DNA of 64,000 nucleotides from an uncultured Roseburia sp. (GTDB lineage Bacteria > Bacillota > Clostridia > Lachnospirales > Lachnospiraceae). The notes under the pieces are model-generated. The model was not told the origin of the DNA, did no database searches, and saw only the letters and a list, made by a program, of their open reading frames with translations. Both the position numbers and the translations under genes were made by a program. The stretch lies in the NCBI GenBank assembly GCA_947647505.1, contig CANSKO010000001.1, positions 62,001 through 126,000 on the forward strand, given 5' to 3'. How positions within the stretch are numbered: position 1 is the stretch's first letter; each line of letters starts with the position of its first letter. This document shows positions 62,453 through 64,000 of the stretch, one piece after another.

Positions 62453-63277
62453 ATGCGGAAAAAAGAAGCGAACGGAATAGAAGAAAAGAAGAAAAAAAAG
62501 GAAGCTTATCAGCCGATTTCCGGCGCTTTGGGAGAGGCGACAGATTATCATGTGTACGCAATGACGTTTTGGGACCGGCTGCTTGCAATGGCGCTTGGCT
62601 TTGCGGCGTCCATTCTGGTCATCCGGATTTTTTTCGGAAGCGTCTTAGTGGGCGCAGTCGGAGGCATATTTCTGTGTTCTCCGGCGCAGAAATTCTACCG
62701 GGAGTACCGGATCAAAAAGCGGCAGCAGAATCTTTTGCTGCAATTTAAGGATCTGCTGGAATCGCTGGCGTCTTCTTATTCCGCAGGACAAAATACGGTC
62801 GGGGCATTTTCTGACGCCAGAAGCGACATGGTATCCATTTATGGAGAAGAATCGGACATTGTGGCCGAAGTGGATCAGATTGTAACCGGCATGCAAAATA
62901 ATGTGACAATTGAAGTCCTTTTGAATAATTTTGCGGCGCGCAGCGGTCTGGACGATGTGGAGAGCTTTGCAAATGTGTTTGAAGTTTCCAACCGGCAGGG
63001 AAGCAATCTGAACAAAGTCATTTCCGAAAGCAGAGAGATCATCAATGACAAAATTGAAATCGAGATGGAAATCGACACGATGCTGCAGGGAAATAAAAAT
63101 GAGCTGAATATCATGGCGTTATCGCCGCTTGTCGTCGTTCCGTTTCTGGGAGGGCTGGGCGGTGAGACGACGATTACCGGAAACAGTCTGACGAATGTTG
63201 TGGTGAAGATCGTCTGCATCTGCATATTTGCAGGGGCGTATCTGATGGGAAGAAAAATGGTGAATGTGAAGGTGTAA
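62453..63277 (+). CDS. tadB: Tad pilus inner-membrane platform protein TadB
   Basis: Inner-membrane assembly protein of the type II secretion F family. A Lys-rich N-terminus (about 1-18) is followed by two membrane helices (about 42-80), the T2SSF domain (LLQFKDLLESLASSYSAGQN, VEVSNRQGSNLN-like region) and C-terminal helices (about 220-270). The start is set at ATG 62453 by GGGAGGAAGG; the frame is open to 62363 inside tadA. The 11 bases to tadC suggest co-translation. Confidence 0.88.
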   Translation: MRKKEANGIEEKKKKKEAYQPISGALGEATDYHVYAMTFWDRLLAMALGFAASILVIRIFFGSVLVGAVGGIFLCSPAQKFYREYRIKKRQQNLLLQFKDLLESLASSYSAGQNTVGAFSDARSDMVSIYGEESDIVAEVDQIVTGMQNNVTIEVLLNNFAARSGLDDVESFANVFEVSNRQGSNLNKVISESREIINDKIEIEMEIDTMLQGNKNELNIMALSPLVVVPFLGGLGGETTITGNSLTNVVVKIVCICIFAGAYLMGRKMVNVKV

Positions 63278-63288
63278 AGGAGAAAAAA

Positions 63289-64000
63289 ATGGCAGAGCTT
63301 GCAGTAGTGGCGGCGGCGACCGTCTGTGTGATCGGATGGTTCTGGCTCGTCGCAAAATACAGAAATTCGTTTGATGCGGTTATAGCGGGCATCGACCCGG
63401 AGGCGTATCAGATGACGGAGCTTTTTTTCGTGGGATTTGGCATTATGGATCTTTTGCATGTGAATGTCACCTCCAAAAAGGCCAGAAAGCGCATACATGA
63501 GATTTCGGAAGTGACGGGGAAAAAATATGCGCAGTTTCACTATTATGTGATGAAGGGCGCGGAGTTTACATACGGCTATCTGGCGTTTACGATCTTGCTT
63601 CTGCTTTCGGCGGCAGCGGCGGAGGCGGCGCTTGCGCTGCTTGGAGTTGTGCTTTCCGTTCTGGCGGTTTTGTATCTGGAACAGGATATGGAAAATCGTC
63701 TGAGCGACAGGCGGGATGCATTATTGTCGGAATTTCCGCAGGCGCTTTCCAAGCTTACGCTGCTTGTCAATTCCGGCATGGTGATGCGGGACGCATGGGA
63801 GAAAGTTTCGCATACCGGCACGGGGGTTTTGTATCAGGAGATGCAGATTACGACGCAGGAGTTTAAAAACGGGACGACGGAGCTTGAGGTGTACCGGAAT
63901 TTTGCGGAACGATGCGGGTTAAAAGAAGTGCGGCGGTTCGCTTCGACGATGATTCAGAATTTGCAGAAGGGAAATGCGGAGATCGCGTACTTTCTGCGGG
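63289..64000 (+). CDS. tadC: Tad pilus inner-membrane platform protein TadC (3' end outside window)
   Basis: Partial gene: 237 residues are visible and the frame is still open at base 64000. The N-terminal membrane helix (about 1-20), a second hydrophobic block (about 100-130), and the T2SSF-type segment DALLSEFPQALSKLTLLVNS, with YRNFAERCGLKEVRRFASTM, match TadC. GTAAAGGAGAAAAAA precedes ATG 63289. The rest of the Tad operon (pilins, TadE-like, prepilin peptidase) should lie to the right. Confidence 0.9.
   Translation, partial: MAELAVVAAATVCVIGWFWLVAKYRNSFDAVIAGIDPEAYQMTELFFVGFGIMDLLHVNVTSKKARKRIHEISEVTGKKYAQFHYYVMKGAEFTYGYLAFTILLLLSAAAAEAALALLGVVLSVLAVLYLEQDMENRLSDRRDALLSEFPQALSKLTLLVNSGMVMRDAWEKVSHTGTGVLYQEMQITTQEFKNGTTELEVYRNFAERCGLKEVRRFASTMIQNLQKGNAEIAYFLR

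Overview
The window reads as one contiguous chromosomal segment of a motile, Gram-positive, anaerobic Clostridium-class bacterium, most likely of the Lachnospiraceae type. This placement rests on gene order (fliR-flhB-flhA-flhF-flhG-che-fliA; rplS-lepB-ylqF-rnhB-ylqG/ylqH-yraN; YmxH-nrdR-yqeG-rpiB), strong AGGAGG ribosome-binding sites, HrcA/CIRCE control of groESL and a Tad pilus locus. It is inference from gene content, not a database match. Almost all genes lie on the + strand. No tRNA, rRNA, CRISPR array, insertion sequence or prophage was seen.

Region by region: (1) 1-13985 is the distal part of a long flagellar/chemotaxis operon: the export gate (fliR, flhB, flhA), the flagellar placement GTPase/ATPase pair (flhF, flhG), chemotaxis genes (cheA, cheW, cheC, cheD), the motility sigma factor fliA, a FapA-type protein and small lineage-specific genes. 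cheB, which sits between flhG and cheA in B. subtilis, is absent, and CheA has lost the key ATP-binding elements. (2) 14003-19168 holds housekeeping genes rplS, lepB, ylqF, rnhB and yraN, with a FliK-like and a FlhB-tail-like gene embedded (B. subtilis ylqG/ylqH arrangement). (3) 19205-24884 holds pgeF, an OPT-family transporter with a PqqD-like partner, a CapA-like lipoprotein and trmD. (4) 25006-40494 is a sensory region: a hemerythrin/CheX-like/receiver fusion, three OmpR-type two-component systems, an FtsX-type ABC transporter, a sodium symporter, an acetyltransferase, a membrane DUF1266 protein and a secreted PepSY-like protein. (5) 40495-44669 contains an AT-rich intergenic region with a possible small minus-strand transcript, then a 1188-residue secreted GH123/DUF4091-like surface protein. 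(6) 44848-47853 has a Cof-type HAD phosphatase and CIRCE-controlled groES-groEL. (7) 48154-52038 is a hybrid histidine kinase paired with a sugar-type solute-binding lipoprotein but no permease. (8) 52239-59104 is a housekeeping block: ychF, ymxH-like, nrdR, yqeG-like, rpiB, a TIM-barrel protein, efp, degV-like and purA. (9) 59135-64000 has two minus-strand small genes (a membrane protein and an XRE regulator) and, divergent from the regulator, the start of a Tad/Flp pilus operon (tadZ-like, tadA, tadB, tadC) that runs off the right edge.

No wholly new multi-gene defence or mobile system was found. The observations most worth following are the apparently kinase-dead CheA in an operon lacking cheB but keeping cheC and cheD, the hemerythrin-CheX-REC fusion, the hybrid kinase with its orphan binding protein, a repeated AAAAACAGTT box between two divergent signalling units, and the possible small transcript at 40497-40852.
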